Source: Pseudogracilibacillus sp037072025
GTDB lineage: Bacteria > Bacillota > Bacilli > Bacillales > Amphibacillaceae
Reading direction: 5' to 3'
DNA: 64,000 nt
Assembly: GCF_037072025.1 (NCBI RefSeq)
Contig: NZ_JAXHDD010000002.1
Coordinates: 62,001 to 126,000 of the forward strand
Of the stretch, positions 33,893-43,377 are shown piece by piece; position 1 is the first letter of the stretch; each line of letters starts with the position of its first letter. The position numbers were made by a program, and so were the translations under genes. The notes below the pieces were generated by a model that made no database searches, was not told where the DNA came from, and saw only the letters and a list, made by a program, of their open reading frames with translations.

Positions 33893-35032
33893 ATGAGTGT
33901 GATAAAAATTAACATGATCTATACAGAGCTTTTAGATATCCCGATTAAAAGACCTCACCAATTTTCGACGGAGAAGGTATTAGAAAAAAGCTTTGTATTA
34001 ATAAAAATTGAATTGAGTAATGGAGTTGTAGGAATAGGAGAGGGTACAACACCTGGTATCTGGTGGAATGGAGAAAGTGTTGAAACGATGAAGCTTGTTA
34101 TTGATAAATACATCCATCCGCTTTTAATCAATGAAGATATTACTTATATTGAAAGAATATTGCAACGAATGAATAGGCAAATTCGTGCAAATTCTTTTGC
34201 AAAGGCAACAGTAGAAATGGCTCTATTCGATGCACTTGGCAAATTATATAAAGTGCCAGTGCATCAATTGTTAGGGGCTCTATATCAAGACAGAGTTCCT
34301 GTCCGCTGGGCTCTTGCTACTGGTGAGGATAAAGGAGATATACAAGAAGCAAAAGCTTGTATTGTAAACAACGAATATGTCAATTTTAAAACAAAGTCTG
34401 GCAAAGAACCGCCTGAAGATGATGCGAAAAGAAATCTTCGTATAGCGGAAGGAATAAATGGAATATCCTCCATTGGAATTGATCCAAATGGTTCCTGGGA
34501 TAGAAATACAACAATAAAATGGATGGAACATTTTTTTGAAGCTGGGATTGATTTCCTAGAACAGCCTTTGACACCCTATGATATGGAGGGGGCAGCAATG
34601 CTTGTAGATATGAAAAAGGTACCTATCATGGCAGATGAAAGTCTTAGTACTGTTGAGGATGCATATACATTAGCTAAAGAAAAAGCAGCAAATATATTTT
34701 CTTTAAAAATTCATAAGTCAGGCGGAATGAAAAACACGATTAAAATTGCAGGTATTGCAGAAGCAGCGGGTATATCTTGTTTTGGAGGGACATCACTTGA
34801 AAGTTCTATTGGAACAGCTGCTTGCTTACATGCCTTCGTAACAATTTCAAATTTAGATTTTGGCAGTGAATTATTTGGTCCGAGATGGTTGGCAGATGAC
34901 CCGGTAAAACAACCATTAACAATAAAGAATGGTTTTATTCATATACCAGATAAACCTGGGCTAGGTGTTGAAATAGATGAAGAAAAGGTAGAAAAGTATC
35001 GAAGGAAAGAACAAGGAGAAGTGATTGTATGA
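33893..35032 (+). CDS. Muconate cycloisomerase (muconate lactonizing enzyme)
   Basis: A 379-residue enolase-superfamily enzyme of the mandelate racemase/muconate cycloisomerase group. The catalytic Lys pair lies in FKTKSG, the metal ligands in IGIDPNGSW, DFLEQPL and MADES, and the second catalytic Lys in FSLKIHKSGG. It converts cis,cis-muconate to muconolactone. The start is ATG after TGGAGG. Its end overlaps the DUF3237 start by four bases (ATGA). Confidence 0.87.
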   Translation: MSVIKINMIYTELLDIPIKRPHQFSTEKVLEKSFVLIKIELSNGVVGIGEGTTPGIWWNGESVETMKLVIDKYIHPLLINEDITYIERILQRMNRQIRANSFAKATVEMALFDALGKLYKVPVHQLLGALYQDRVPVRWALATGEDKGDIQEAKACIVNNEYVNFKTKSGKEPPEDDAKRNLRIAEGINGISSIGIDPNGSWDRNTTIKWMEHFFEAGIDFLEQPLTPYDMEGAAMLVDMKKVPIMADESLSTVEDAYTLAKEKAANIFSLKIHKSGGMKNTIKIAGIAEAAGISCFGGTSLESSIGTAACLHAFVTISNLDFGSELFGPRWLADDPVKQPLTIKNGFIHIPDKPGLGVEIDEEKVEKYRRKEQGEVIV

Positions 35033-35496
35033 GACACTTAAAAGCACCTACTCTTTCATTTTTATGTGATATGGAATTATCTGTTGAAGGAGCACATTTA
35101 CCTGGGAAAACTCCAATTGGAAATAGAAGAATTATCCGAGTAACAGGTGGGAAATTACGAGGAGAAAAATTAAATGCAGATATTATGCCAGGCGGAGACG
35201 ATTGGATAACTGTTCAGGATGACGGGACGATTATTCAAGATGTACGCATCCTACTGAAAACCGAAGATAATGCATTAATTTTAATGACGTATCGAGGTAT
35301 TCGAACGGGATCCAAAGAGGTGCTTGAGCGGTTGGATGCTGGGGAAGAGGTCGACAATAACGAATATTATTTTAGGACAGCACCAATTTTTGAAACAGCC
35401 GCTCCAAAGTATGACTGGTTAAACCGTAGAATATTCGTTTCAAACGGAATCAGGCTACCAAATGGAGTTAACTATTCCATTTATACAGTTGAATAA
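35029..35496 (+). CDS. DUF3237 protein; candidate muconolactone isomerase replacement
   Basis: A 155-residue protein matching the DUF3237 (UPF0311) family: GNRRIIRVTGGKLRGEKL, MPGGDDWITVQDDGTIIQDV, and YYFRTAPIFETAAPKYDWLN. These beta-barrel proteins have no established activity. The gene is translationally coupled to the cycloisomerase gene before it and is followed after 16 bp by the enol-lactonase gene. The step between those two enzymes, muconolactone to 3-oxoadipate enol-lactone, has no CatC homologue here. I infer that this protein could catalyse that isomerisation. Confidence 0.8.
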   Translation: MRHLKAPTLSFLCDMELSVEGAHLPGKTPIGNRRIIRVTGGKLRGEKLNADIMPGGDDWITVQDDGTIIQDVRILLKTEDNALILMTYRGIRTGSKEVLERLDAGEEVDNNEYYFRTAPIFETAAPKYDWLNRRIFVSNGIRLPNGVNYSIYTVE

Positions 35497-35512
35497 GGAT
35501 GGGAGGCAGGAA

Positions 35513-36361
35513 GTGAGGGTGAAGAACTTTATTACAACGAATAAAGGTAGTACTTTTTACATTTTTGATTCACCGGGCAAGAAAGGAACGATAATTGCTG
35601 TACATGGTTTAACAGGGAATCATAAACAATTTTATCATTTTCAAAAGGCATTTACTGGGGAATATCGATTTATAAGTTACGATATGAAGGGAAGAGGAAA
35701 TAGTGATCACGCCTTAGCAGAAACTTCTATTTTTACACATGCAGAAGATTTAGTTGATCTTATTGAAACACTCGAAATTGAACGACCTATTTTAATGGGG
35801 TATTCGATGGGTGCTTATCTTTCTGCTCTTGTGGCAAGTCGCCTTCCTCAAGTGGAAGCGTTAATTTTACTGGACGGTGCAGGAGAAGCTGATGAGACTA
35901 CACGGCAGCTTGTTTTGCCATCATTGAAACGATTGGAAAAAATTTATCCATTTGAACTTGATTATGTCGAGGAAGTAAAAAATCTTTACACAAATTTAAA
36001 TGTGCAGTGGAACGATGTATTGGCTGAAAATGTGAAATATGACATTAAAAAGGTCAAAAATGGTTGGAAGCATAAATCGAACCCAGGTTTAATTAAACAA
36101 GACTTTGAAAGCTTTTATAGATTTGAACCTGATAAGGTGTGTACAAACATTTCTTGTGAAACATTTTTATTAATCGCAACTGGCAAGATTTTAGGTAAAT
36201 CACCTTTGTTTCAAAATATTGGCTATAACAAAACTAGAGAGGCCATTTCAAATATAGAAGTACATAATACAGATGTTAACCATTATGAGCTTATTTTCAA
36301 TAAACAGCCTGAAATTATCGAACGAATTAGTAAGTTTTTAACAACTAGAGGGGGAAAATAA
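35513..36361 (+). CDS. 3-oxoadipate enol-lactonase (alpha/beta hydrolase)
   Basis: A 282-residue alpha/beta hydrolase: oxyanion-hole HGLTGN, nucleophile elbow GYSMGA, and catalytic His in DVNHYELIF. GTG 35513 sits 6 nt after GGGAGG and matches where the hydrolase fold begins; a longer in-frame ORF overlaps the previous gene but has no ribosome-binding site. By position it hydrolyses 3-oxoadipate enol-lactone to 3-oxoadipate. It is more diverged from classical PcaD than its neighbours are from theirs, so the assignment relies on context. Confidence 0.75.
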   Translation: MRVKNFITTNKGSTFYIFDSPGKKGTIIAVHGLTGNHKQFYHFQKAFTGEYRFISYDMKGRGNSDHALAETSIFTHAEDLVDLIETLEIERPILMGYSMGAYLSALVASRLPQVEALILLDGAGEADETTRQLVLPSLKRLEKIYPFELDYVEEVKNLYTNLNVQWNDVLAENVKYDIKKVKNGWKHKSNPGLIKQDFESFYRFEPDKVCTNISCETFLLIATGKILGKSPLFQNIGYNKTREAISNIEVHNTDVNHYELIFNKQPEIIERISKFLTTRGGK

Positions 36362-37056
36362 TGGATTTAAAAAGAATTGAAAAAACCGAGGACGTCATTA
36401 AAAAGGTTAAAACAGGTGACACAGTTATGGTTGGTGGATTTGGCCTTATTGGAAGCCCTCTCACATTAATTGATGCACTAATCGAACATAATGCGACTGA
36501 TTTAACAGTAATAAGTAATAATGTCGGTGAAGCTGGAGAAGGCCTAGGGTTACTGTTAAGACAGGGAAAGATTAAAAAAGCGATTGGTTCTTATTTTACA
36601 AGTAATCGGGAAGCGGTGCAATTCTATAATGAGGGCAAATTAGAAATAGAATTACTCCCTCAAGGGACGATGTCTGAGGCAATTCGTGCAGGAGGCGCCG
36701 GAATAGGCGGATTTTATACAAAGACGGCTGTCGGGACTGAGCTGGCTAAAGGAAAAGAAACGAAAGTAATTGAAGGAGAAGTATATTTATTTGAAAGATC
36801 CTTAAAAGCAGATGTAGCCTTAGTGAAGGCTTTTAAGGCTGATCAAAAAGGAAATCTAGTATATTACAAAACAGCTAGAAATTTTAATCCAAATATGGCA
36901 ACTGCAGCGAAATTTGTTATTGCGGAAGTAGATGAAATTGTTGAAGAAGGAGAACTTTCACCAGAGGCAATTGTAACACCCCATTTATATGTGGATGCAA
37001 TAGTAAAAAGTGAGCTCATCTTAACGAAGAAAGGAGTAGTTAAGCGTGAATCCTAA
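36361..37056 (+). CDS. 3-oxoadipate CoA-transferase subunit A
   Basis: A 231-residue family I CoA-transferase alpha subunit (GDTVMVGGFGLIGSPLTLID, the CoA-binding loop; YFTSNREAVQFYNEGKLEIE). With the beta subunit it moves CoA from succinyl-CoA to 3-oxoadipate. Its ATG shares one base with the hydrolase stop, so the genes are coupled. The family also includes acetoacetate-specific enzymes; the pathway context favours oxoadipate. Confidence 0.87.
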   Translation: MDLKRIEKTEDVIKKVKTGDTVMVGGFGLIGSPLTLIDALIEHNATDLTVISNNVGEAGEGLGLLLRQGKIKKAIGSYFTSNREAVQFYNEGKLEIELLPQGTMSEAIRAGGAGIGGFYTKTAVGTELAKGKETKVIEGEVYLFERSLKADVALVKAFKADQKGNLVYYKTARNFNPNMATAAKFVIAEVDEIVEEGELSPEAIVTPHLYVDAIVKSELILTKKGVVKRES

Positions 37057-37696
37057 AGAGATAATTGCAAAGCGTACAGCTAAAGAACTAGTCTCCCACT
37101 CGGTTGTTAACTTGGGGATTGGCATTCCTACTCTTGTTACTAATTATTTGAACAAAGAAGACTATTATTTACATACTGAAAACGGACTTTTAGGTGTCAC
37201 GTCTGTTGAGGAAAAGGACATTGATCCACTGCTTGTTAATGCGGGAAAGCTTCCTGTGGGGGAAGCAATTGGCGCATCGTATTTTCATAGTGCAGATTCA
37301 TTCGCGATGATTCGCGGAGGACATGTAGATGTAGCTGTTCTAGGAGCTCTTCAAGTTGATGAAAGTGGGATTGTTGCAAACTGGGCAGTCCCTGGTAAAG
37401 GAATTATTGGTGTTGGAGGTGCGATGGACTTATTGACAGGTGCCAATAAAATAATTATTACGATGGGGCATCTATCAAAAGATAGTTCACCGAAATTTGT
37501 AGATAAATGTTCGCTTCCAATTACGTCTACTCGAAAAGCAGATATGATTATTACGGATTTAGCAGTGTTTAAATGGGAAGAAACTGGCTATGAACTTATT
37601 GAACTGATGGGAGATACCACTTTAGAAGAAGTAGAGAAAAATACTACGGCAAAATATACCGTACGTGAAGCACTACAAAAGGAGAAAAGCAAATGA
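37046..37696 (+). CDS. 3-oxoadipate CoA-transferase subunit B
   Basis: A 216-residue beta subunit with the catalytic Glu in HTENGLLG and the family stretch VNLGIGIPTLV. The GTG start follows AAAGGAG and overlaps the alpha-subunit gene by 11 bp. Together they form the heteromeric transferase of the ortho pathway. Confidence 0.87.
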   Translation: MNPKEIIAKRTAKELVSHSVVNLGIGIPTLVTNYLNKEDYYLHTENGLLGVTSVEEKDIDPLLVNAGKLPVGEAIGASYFHSADSFAMIRGGHVDVAVLGALQVDESGIVANWAVPGKGIIGVGGAMDLLTGANKIIITMGHLSKDSSPKFVDKCSLPITSTRKADMIITDLAVFKWEETGYELIELMGDTTLEEVEKNTTAKYTVREALQKEKSK

Positions 37697-38895
37697 GCGA
37701 AGTAGTTATTATAGATGCAGTTCGTACCCCAATTGGTAGATATAATGGTGTTTTAAAAGATGTTCGTCCAGATGATTTAGGTGCTGTCGTCATAAAAGCA
37801 TTGTTAGATAGAAATCCAAACTTACCGGTACAGGAAATTGATGATATTATAATTGGAAACGCAAATGGTGCCGGAGAAGACAACCGTAATGTTGCTCGTA
37901 TGTCCCTATTGTTAGCAGGGTTACCTCAGAATGTCAGTGGAACGACAATTAACCGTCTTTGTGGATCAGGGCTTGATGCGGTTAGTATGGGAGCTAGATC
38001 CATTTTAGCTGGTGAACAAGCTATCGTTATTGCAGGGGGAACGGAAAGTATGACCCGGGCTCCTTTTGTAATGAGGAAACCAGAAGTTGATTTTCCCAGA
38101 GGAAATATGGAAATGTTTGATACGACCATTGGCTGGCGTTTTGTCAATCCTAAACTACACGAAATGTACGGTACAGACTCGATGCCCGAAACGGCTGAAA
38201 ATGTAGCTAAACGATACAATATTTCTCGGGAAGAACAAGATGAATTTGCTCTATTAAGCCAAGAAAAAGCACGAATTGCAATGGAAAACAATCGTTTTAA
38301 AGATGAGATTGTTCCTGTCATATATCAAGATCGAAAAGGAAATGACACTTTCGTTGAAGAAGATGAACATCCGCGTCCAACGACAACAATAGAGCAATTA
38401 AGTAATTTAAAACCGATATTTTCAGATGGAACTGTTACGGCAGGGAATGCGTCTGGTATTAATGATGGGGCTTCTGCGTTATTATTAATGAGCGCTGCAC
38501 GGGCAAAAGAACTCGGTTTAACCCCGATTGCTAAATTTATTTCTTCAGCTACAGCGGGAGTAGAGCCTGCTGTTATGGGGCTTGGGCCAATTAATTCGAC
38601 AAAAAAGTTGATGCAGAAAACAGGATTATCAGCATCCGACTTTGATCTAATTGAACTAAACGAAGCCTTTGCATCTCAATCAATCGAATGCATCAAACAA
38701 TTAGGTCTAGATCTAGATAAAGTTAATGTAAATGGTGGAGCGATTGCTTTAGGGCATCCCTTAAGTGCAAGTGGAGCAAGAATTTTAACAACACTTGTCC
38801 ATGAAATGAAGAAACGAGATGCCAAAACTGGTCTAGCAACAATGTGTATTGGAGTCGGGCAAGGAATTTCAGTAATGATTGAAAACTTAGATTAA
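37693..38895 (+). CDS. 3-oxoadipyl-CoA thiolase
   Basis: A 400-residue thiolase. The acyl-accepting Cys is in RLCGSGLDAV, the catalytic His in GHPLSASGARI, and the second Cys in MCIGVGQGIS. It splits 3-oxoadipyl-CoA to succinyl-CoA and acetyl-CoA, the last step of the pathway. The VVIIDAVRTPIGRYNGVLKD opening is typical of PcaF-like thiolases. ATGA overlap with the transferase B gene. Confidence 0.88.
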   Translation: MSEVVIIDAVRTPIGRYNGVLKDVRPDDLGAVVIKALLDRNPNLPVQEIDDIIIGNANGAGEDNRNVARMSLLLAGLPQNVSGTTINRLCGSGLDAVSMGARSILAGEQAIVIAGGTESMTRAPFVMRKPEVDFPRGNMEMFDTTIGWRFVNPKLHEMYGTDSMPETAENVAKRYNISREEQDEFALLSQEKARIAMENNRFKDEIVPVIYQDRKGNDTFVEEDEHPRPTTTIEQLSNLKPIFSDGTVTAGNASGINDGASALLLMSAARAKELGLTPIAKFISSATAGVEPAVMGLGPINSTKKLMQKTGLSASDFDLIELNEAFASQSIECIKQLGLDLDKVNVNGGAIALGHPLSASGARILTTLVHEMKKRDAKTGLATMCIGVGQGISVMIENLD

Positions 38896-38898
38896 TAA

Positions 38899-38938
38899 AA
38901 AACGTTAAGCAGGAATTCCCTCCTGCTTAACGTTTTCT
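38899..38938. terminator. Bidirectional terminator between thiolase and hsp20
   Basis: AACGTTAAGCAGGA and TCCTGCTTAACGTT form a 14-bp perfect stem with A- and T-runs on either side. It ends both the aromatic operon and the convergent heat-shock gene. Confidence 0.9.
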
Positions 38939-39393
38939 TATTTAATATCAATTTTGCGCGGTTTGCTCTCTTTACTTTTTGGTAGTTTAATAAGCAAAAT
39001 GCCGTTTTTATTCTCAGCCATTATTTCATCTGGATTTACATTGTCAGGTAGAGTAAAAGAGCGGTAAAAAGAACCGTAACTTTGCTCAACAACATGCATT
39101 TTATTTTCTTCATCTTCTGATTCTGTTTTCTGCTTACGCTCCCCTTTAATAGACATTGTATTTCCTTCTAGTTCAATATTAATGTCCTGTGGATCAACGC
39201 CTGGAATTTCTACTTCAACTAAATAATGGTCTTTTTTTTCTTCAATATTACATTTAGGGGTAAAGCCTTGATTCATAAAAGATGGAGTCGGTATAAAGGA
39301 ATCATTAAAAACACGTGAAAATAATCCGTCTACTTCATTTTTTAAACGTTGGATCGGATGTTCATTTGAGTTCCATGGTTTCATTGATTGCAT
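38938..39393 (-). CDS. Hsp20/alpha-crystallin small heat-shock protein
   Basis: A 151-residue protein from ATG 39393 after AAAGGAGA. The alpha-crystallin domain (residues 50-140) shows VEVEIPGVDPQDINIELEGN, SYGSFYRSFTLP and NGILLIKLPK. It is an ATP-independent holdase chaperone in the cytoplasm. Longer in-frame extension upstream lacks a ribosome-binding site. It is divergent from htpG; no CIRCE-type repeat was seen between them. Confidence 0.9.
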   Translation of the reverse strand: MQSMKPWNSNEHPIQRLKNEVDGLFSRVFNDSFIPTPSFMNQGFTPKCNIEEKKDHYLVEVEIPGVDPQDINIELEGNTMSIKGERKQKTESEDEENKMHVVEQSYGSFYRSFTLPDNVNPDEIMAENKNGILLIKLPKSKESKPRKIDIK

Positions 39394-39616
39394 AATACAT
39401 TCTCCTTTTAAAATAGTAGTCATAATTATTTTACCACACAAATAATAAATTAAACTTGATAAAATACGATTTTTATTAAGAAATAGTGACATTTAGAGAG
39501 AGAACCAAATCTTTTTTTGACTATATGTCTTAAAAGAGTCATTTCAGTTGAATTTTCTATCATTCCTTTTAAAATATATATGGATAAAGTATTTCAAAAT
39601 AGGAGGAGTTTACCGA

Positions 39617-41497
39617 ATGGAGAAGAAGCAATTCCAAGCTGAATCAAAGCGATTACTTGATTTGATGATTAACTCTATTTATTCGCAAAAAGAAGTGTTT
39701 TTACGTGAATTAATTTCAAATTCCAGTGATGCAATCGACAAAATTTACTATAAAACGTTAACTGATGACTCACTTACTTTTAATCGTGAAGATTACTACA
39801 TAAAAGTAGTACCTAATAAAGAAAACAATACGTTAACCATTTCCGATACAGGAATCGGAATGACGCAAGAAGAATTGGAAGAAAATCTTGGAACAATTGC
39901 AAGAAGTGGTTCCCTAGCGTTCAAAGCTGAAAATGAGATGGAAGAAGACTTTGATATTATCGGTCAATTTGGTGTAGGATTTTATGCTGCGTTTATGGTA
40001 GCTGATAAAGTAACCGTCGTAAGTAAAGCATTTGGAAGTGACCAAGCTTATAAATGGGAATCAGAAGGTGCAGAAGGATATACGATTCAACCGGCAGAAA
40101 AAGCAGCAGTTGGTACTGAAATTACATTAACGTTAAAAGCGGATACGGAAGAAGAAAAATTCAGTGATTTTTTAGAAGAATTCCGTTTACAAGAAATTAT
40201 CAAAAAGTATTCTGACTTTATTCGTTATCCTATTAAAATGGATGTGACAAAAAGTAAACCGAAAGAAGATAACGAAGAGGAATATGTTGACTATGTGGAA
40301 GAAGAAACAATCAACAGCATGGTTCCGATCTGGCGCAAAAATAAAAGTGAATTAACAGACGAAGATTACGAGAATTTTTACCAGGAAAAACATTATGGTT
40401 TTGATAAGCCGTTAAAACATATTCATACAAGTGTAGACGGCACCATTCGTTATCATGCAATTTTGTATATCCCTGCAACAATGCCTTTCGATTATTATTC
40501 TAAAGAATATGAAAAAGGCCTGGAACTTTACTCTAATGGCGTCTTAATAATGAATAAATGTGCAGATCTTTTACCAGACTATTTCAGTTTCGTAAAAGGA
40601 ATGGTTGATTCCGAGGATCTGTCGTTAAATATTTCTCGGGAAATGTTACAACATGATCGTCAGCTGAAAATGATTGAGAAAAATATAACCCGAAAAATTA
40701 AAACAGAGTTGCAAAACATGCTGAAAAACGATCGAGAAAAATATGTAGAGTTTTACAATGTATTTGGCAGACAGCTTAAATATGGTGTGTACAGTGACTT
40801 TGGACAACATAAAGATGTACTACAGGATCTCTTGATGTTTTATTCTTCAACAGAGGAAAAACTCGTTAGCTTAGCTGAATATATATCACGCATGCCCGAA
40901 GACCAAAAATATATTTATTATGCAACAGGAGAGTCTAATGAGCGTATCGCAAAACTTCCTCAAACAGAAATGGTTGCAGAAAAAGGCTATGAAATTTTAT
41001 ATTTTACCGAGGATGTCGATGAGTTTGCTATCCGCATGTTGATGAACTATAAAGAAAAAGAATTTAAAAATGTTTCTAGCGGCGATCTTGGTCTAGAATC
41101 GGAAGAAGAAAAGAAAGAAGCTGAAAAAGAAGCATCCGATAATAAAGAGTTATTTGAAAAAATGAAGGAAATTTTGTCGGATAAGGTAAAAGAAGTGAAA
41201 GCGTCTAAGCGTCTACGTTCACATCCGGTCTGTTTTTCTACTGAGGGCGAAGTTTCCATTGAAATGGAAAAAGTGATGCAACAGATGCCAGATGGACAAG
41301 GTGTTAAGGCGGATAAAGTATTAGAGATTAATACGAATCATGATGTATTTAACTCTCTAAAAGATGCTTACGAACAAGATGAAGAAAAATTAAAACTATA
41401 TACAAATCTACTTTATAATCAAGCAATGCTTATTGAAGGTTTGCCAATCGGTGACCCGGTAGAGTTTACAAATGATATTTGTAAAGTAATGGTTTGA
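39617..41497 (+). CDS. htpG: HtpG (bacterial Hsp90 chaperone)
   Basis: The protein has 626 residues from ATG 39617 after AGGAGGAG. The N-terminal GHKL ATPase domain shows ELISNSSDAIDKI, DTGIGMTQEEL and GQFGVGFYAAFMV; the middle domain (about 230-500) contains the conserved Arg in LNISREMLQHD; the C-terminal dimerisation domain follows. It is the same length as the Bacillus subtilis protein. It is a general stress chaperone. Confidence 0.96.
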   Translation: MEKKQFQAESKRLLDLMINSIYSQKEVFLRELISNSSDAIDKIYYKTLTDDSLTFNREDYYIKVVPNKENNTLTISDTGIGMTQEELEENLGTIARSGSLAFKAENEMEEDFDIIGQFGVGFYAAFMVADKVTVVSKAFGSDQAYKWESEGAEGYTIQPAEKAAVGTEITLTLKADTEEEKFSDFLEEFRLQEIIKKYSDFIRYPIKMDVTKSKPKEDNEEEYVDYVEEETINSMVPIWRKNKSELTDEDYENFYQEKHYGFDKPLKHIHTSVDGTIRYHAILYIPATMPFDYYSKEYEKGLELYSNGVLIMNKCADLLPDYFSFVKGMVDSEDLSLNISREMLQHDRQLKMIEKNITRKIKTELQNMLKNDREKYVEFYNVFGRQLKYGVYSDFGQHKDVLQDLLMFYSSTEEKLVSLAEYISRMPEDQKYIYYATGESNERIAKLPQTEMVAEKGYEILYFTEDVDEFAIRMLMNYKEKEFKNVSSGDLGLESEEEKKEAEKEASDNKELFEKMKEILSDKVKEVKASKRLRSHPVCFSTEGEVSIEMEKVMQQMPDGQGVKADKVLEINTNHDVFNSLKDAYEQDEEKLKLYTNLLYNQAMLIEGLPIGDPVEFTNDICKVMV

Positions 41498-41539
41498 TCG
41501 AATAGTGACTGAGACAAAGAATGTATGAGTGATAAGAAG

Positions 41540-41571
41540 AATCCGAACTGGAATATTAGTTCGGATTTTTT
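41540..41571 (+). terminator. Terminator after htpG
   Basis: AATCCGAACT pairs with AGTTCGGATT, followed by TTTTTC. A further GCGGTCA.../...TGACCGC dyad of unknown role lies at about 41589-41638. Confidence 0.8.
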
Positions 41572-41767
41572 CTATTGTCTAGGATTGTGCGGTCAAGAAT
41601 CCTCCTCATTTCAATGGGGAGATGAATGACAATGACCGCCTTCTTTGTACTAGTTGAATGACTATTGATTATAAATAAACATCATTATACACTATATGAA
41701 AATGTTTCAATCACTAGTTATTTAGAGTGCAGTATAATAAATAAATATACTAAAGGGCTAGGTCATT

Positions 41768-41854
41768 ATGGAACCTGTTTTATGGATAGGTGTATTTAGT
41801 TGTTTTGCTGCAGCCTTTGCTTTGTTTATTATCAGTAATATGAATAAGAAATAA
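41768..41854 (+). CDS. Very small membrane peptide
   Basis: A 28-codon ORF (ATG 41768 to TAA 41854) encodes a single hydrophobic helix with a polar, basic end (ISNMNKK). A weak purine-rich site (AAAGGGCTAGG) lies about 8 nt upstream. The composition is that of genuine bacterial single-helix microproteins. Expression is unproven. Confidence 0.35.
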   Translation: MEPVLWIGVFSCFAAAFALFIISNMNKK

Positions 41855-42310
41855 GGCACGTCTACTTCCTGTTACATTTTTGATTTGTTTACACAATATT
41901 TTATTCAAAAACAACCTTATTAGTTTATTAGGTATAAACTTCAGTTGAAAAGAGTCCATACCATTTGATTAAATATTAGGTGGGCAAAAAGAGGTTCATA
42001 GTTCTAGGATAAGAATTAATTTTAAGAACATGGTGGTATTGGAAATAGGATATCGTCATGTTATTTATTTTTAAATGACCGATGACTTCATTTGTTTCTA
42101 GGAGAACGACGGAAAAAGCTTCAGGATTGTCACCCCTATGTTTTCATCTAAATGCATACATTCTGCTGCTCGAAACTGCGCCGCCTCGAACTTCTTGATC
42201 CTTTTTATCCTCCTTTTGAACACGCACTTATAAGCATTTATCTTAATGAAAAATGTTGATAGTATTCAAGTTTAAATGAAACTTTATTCAAAATATGATA
42301 GATTAATAGT
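41855..42310. other. Intergenic stretch with a truncated MITE
   Basis: This 456-bp AT-rich stretch shows no credible gene. It contains the MITE fragment at 42146-42227. Nothing else structured was identified. Confidence 0.5.
42146..42227 (-). mobile_element. MITE-like element, copy 3, truncated
   Basis: Matches the copy at 25058 from ATCTAAATGCATACATTCTG through to the CACGCAC end; the GAGGATG end is missing. The intact end is followed by TTATA, a sequence of the kind duplicated at other copies. Confidence 0.8.
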
Positions 42311-42982
42311 GTGATAGAACCCTATTCGCATTTGCGAGGGGCTTTTTTAATAGAAAATAGTAGAGAATGGAGAAAAGCATCATTGGCAGAGAGAAAGTTA
42401 GACAGAACATTACAAATTAGAACAGTAGGATTAAGAGAATGGGGAAATAAAGCGACTGCATACAACCGGTATGAAGCAACCCCATATAGTGCTTTAGATA
42501 AGCTGTTCCAAGTTTACAAGTTTGAAGAGGACGACAGATTAGTTGATTTTGGCTGTGGTCGAGGAAGAGTAACTTTTTATGTTCATAACCAATTTAAAAT
42601 TCCTGTCACAGGTGTGGAAGCACATGATAAAACGTTTGATGAAGCACTAAAAAATAAACGTACTTATCGAAAAAAAAGACAGCATATTAGAGCCCCAATA
42701 ACATTGGAATATGCTCTTGCTGAACAATATGAAGTTAATGAGGAAGATAATTGTTTTTATTTTTTTAACCCTTTTTCATTAAAAATTTTTAAGAGTGTTA
42801 TAGGTAATATATTGAAGTCAGTTAAAAGAAATCGGAGGACAGTGGAGCTGATATTGTATTATCCACTTCCAGAATTTAAAGAATTTCTACATTTGAGCAC
42901 TCCCTTTGAAATGATTAATAAAATAAAAGTTCCCGGTGATCACGGGAAATATGGAAAGTTTGTCATTTATCGAGTATATTAG
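42311..42982 (+). CDS. SAM-dependent methyltransferase
   Basis: A 223-residue protein with a class I methyltransferase motif I (LVDFGCGRGRVTFYV) at about residues 77-91 and a post-motif VTGVEAHDK, then CFYFFNPFS in the place of motif IV. The N-terminal 70 residues (GLREWGNKATAYNRYEATPY) are like those of uncharacterised Bacillus methyltransferases. The substrate is unknown. GTG 42311 has no good ribosome-binding site, so the start is uncertain. Confidence 0.75.
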   Translation: MIEPYSHLRGAFLIENSREWRKASLAERKLDRTLQIRTVGLREWGNKATAYNRYEATPYSALDKLFQVYKFEEDDRLVDFGCGRGRVTFYVHNQFKIPVTGVEAHDKTFDEALKNKRTYRKKRQHIRAPITLEYALAEQYEVNEEDNCFYFFNPFSLKIFKSVIGNILKSVKRNRRTVELILYYPLPEFKEFLHLSTPFEMINKIKVPGDHGKYGKFVIYRVY

Positions 42983-42996
42983 TTTTTTGAGAGTCG

Positions 42997-43377
42997 GTGA
43001 GAAAATTGTTGAACTTTGTTAAGCTTGTTATTCAGATTGGTGTATTGTTTGGTGTTTATTCTATCGGTGCATGGATTCAGCAATATTTTAATTTATTTAT
43101 TCCTGGAAGTGTTATCGGGCTTGTATTGATGTTTACTTTATTAACAACAGGGATATTAAAAGCAAATTGGATTGAAAAAGGTGCTAGATTTATGATTAAT
43201 CATCTTGTTCTTTTTTTCATTCCGGCTACAGTTGGGGTGTTAAATTACTATGATTTATTTAAAGGAAAAGGAATACTTCTTATAGTCATAACAGTAGTCA
43301 GTACATTATTTGTTATGTTGTCTTCTGGGGTAACGAGCCAAATGCTTGCTAAAGAAAGGGATATTAGTAATGAATGA
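42997..43377 (+). CDS. CidA/LrgA-family holin-like protein
   Basis: A 126-residue membrane protein with four hydrophobic segments and the family motif NLFIPGSVIGLVLMFTLL. CidA/LrgA proteins act with CidB/LrgB in murein hydrolase control and pyruvate or by-product transport. The GTG start lies 14 bp after the methyltransferase stop. Its end overlaps the CidB/LrgB start by 8 bp. Confidence 0.87.
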   Translation: MRKLLNFVKLVIQIGVLFGVYSIGAWIQQYFNLFIPGSVIGLVLMFTLLTTGILKANWIEKGARFMINHLVLFFIPATVGVLNYYDLFKGKGILLIVITVVSTLFVMLSSGVTSQMLAKERDISNE

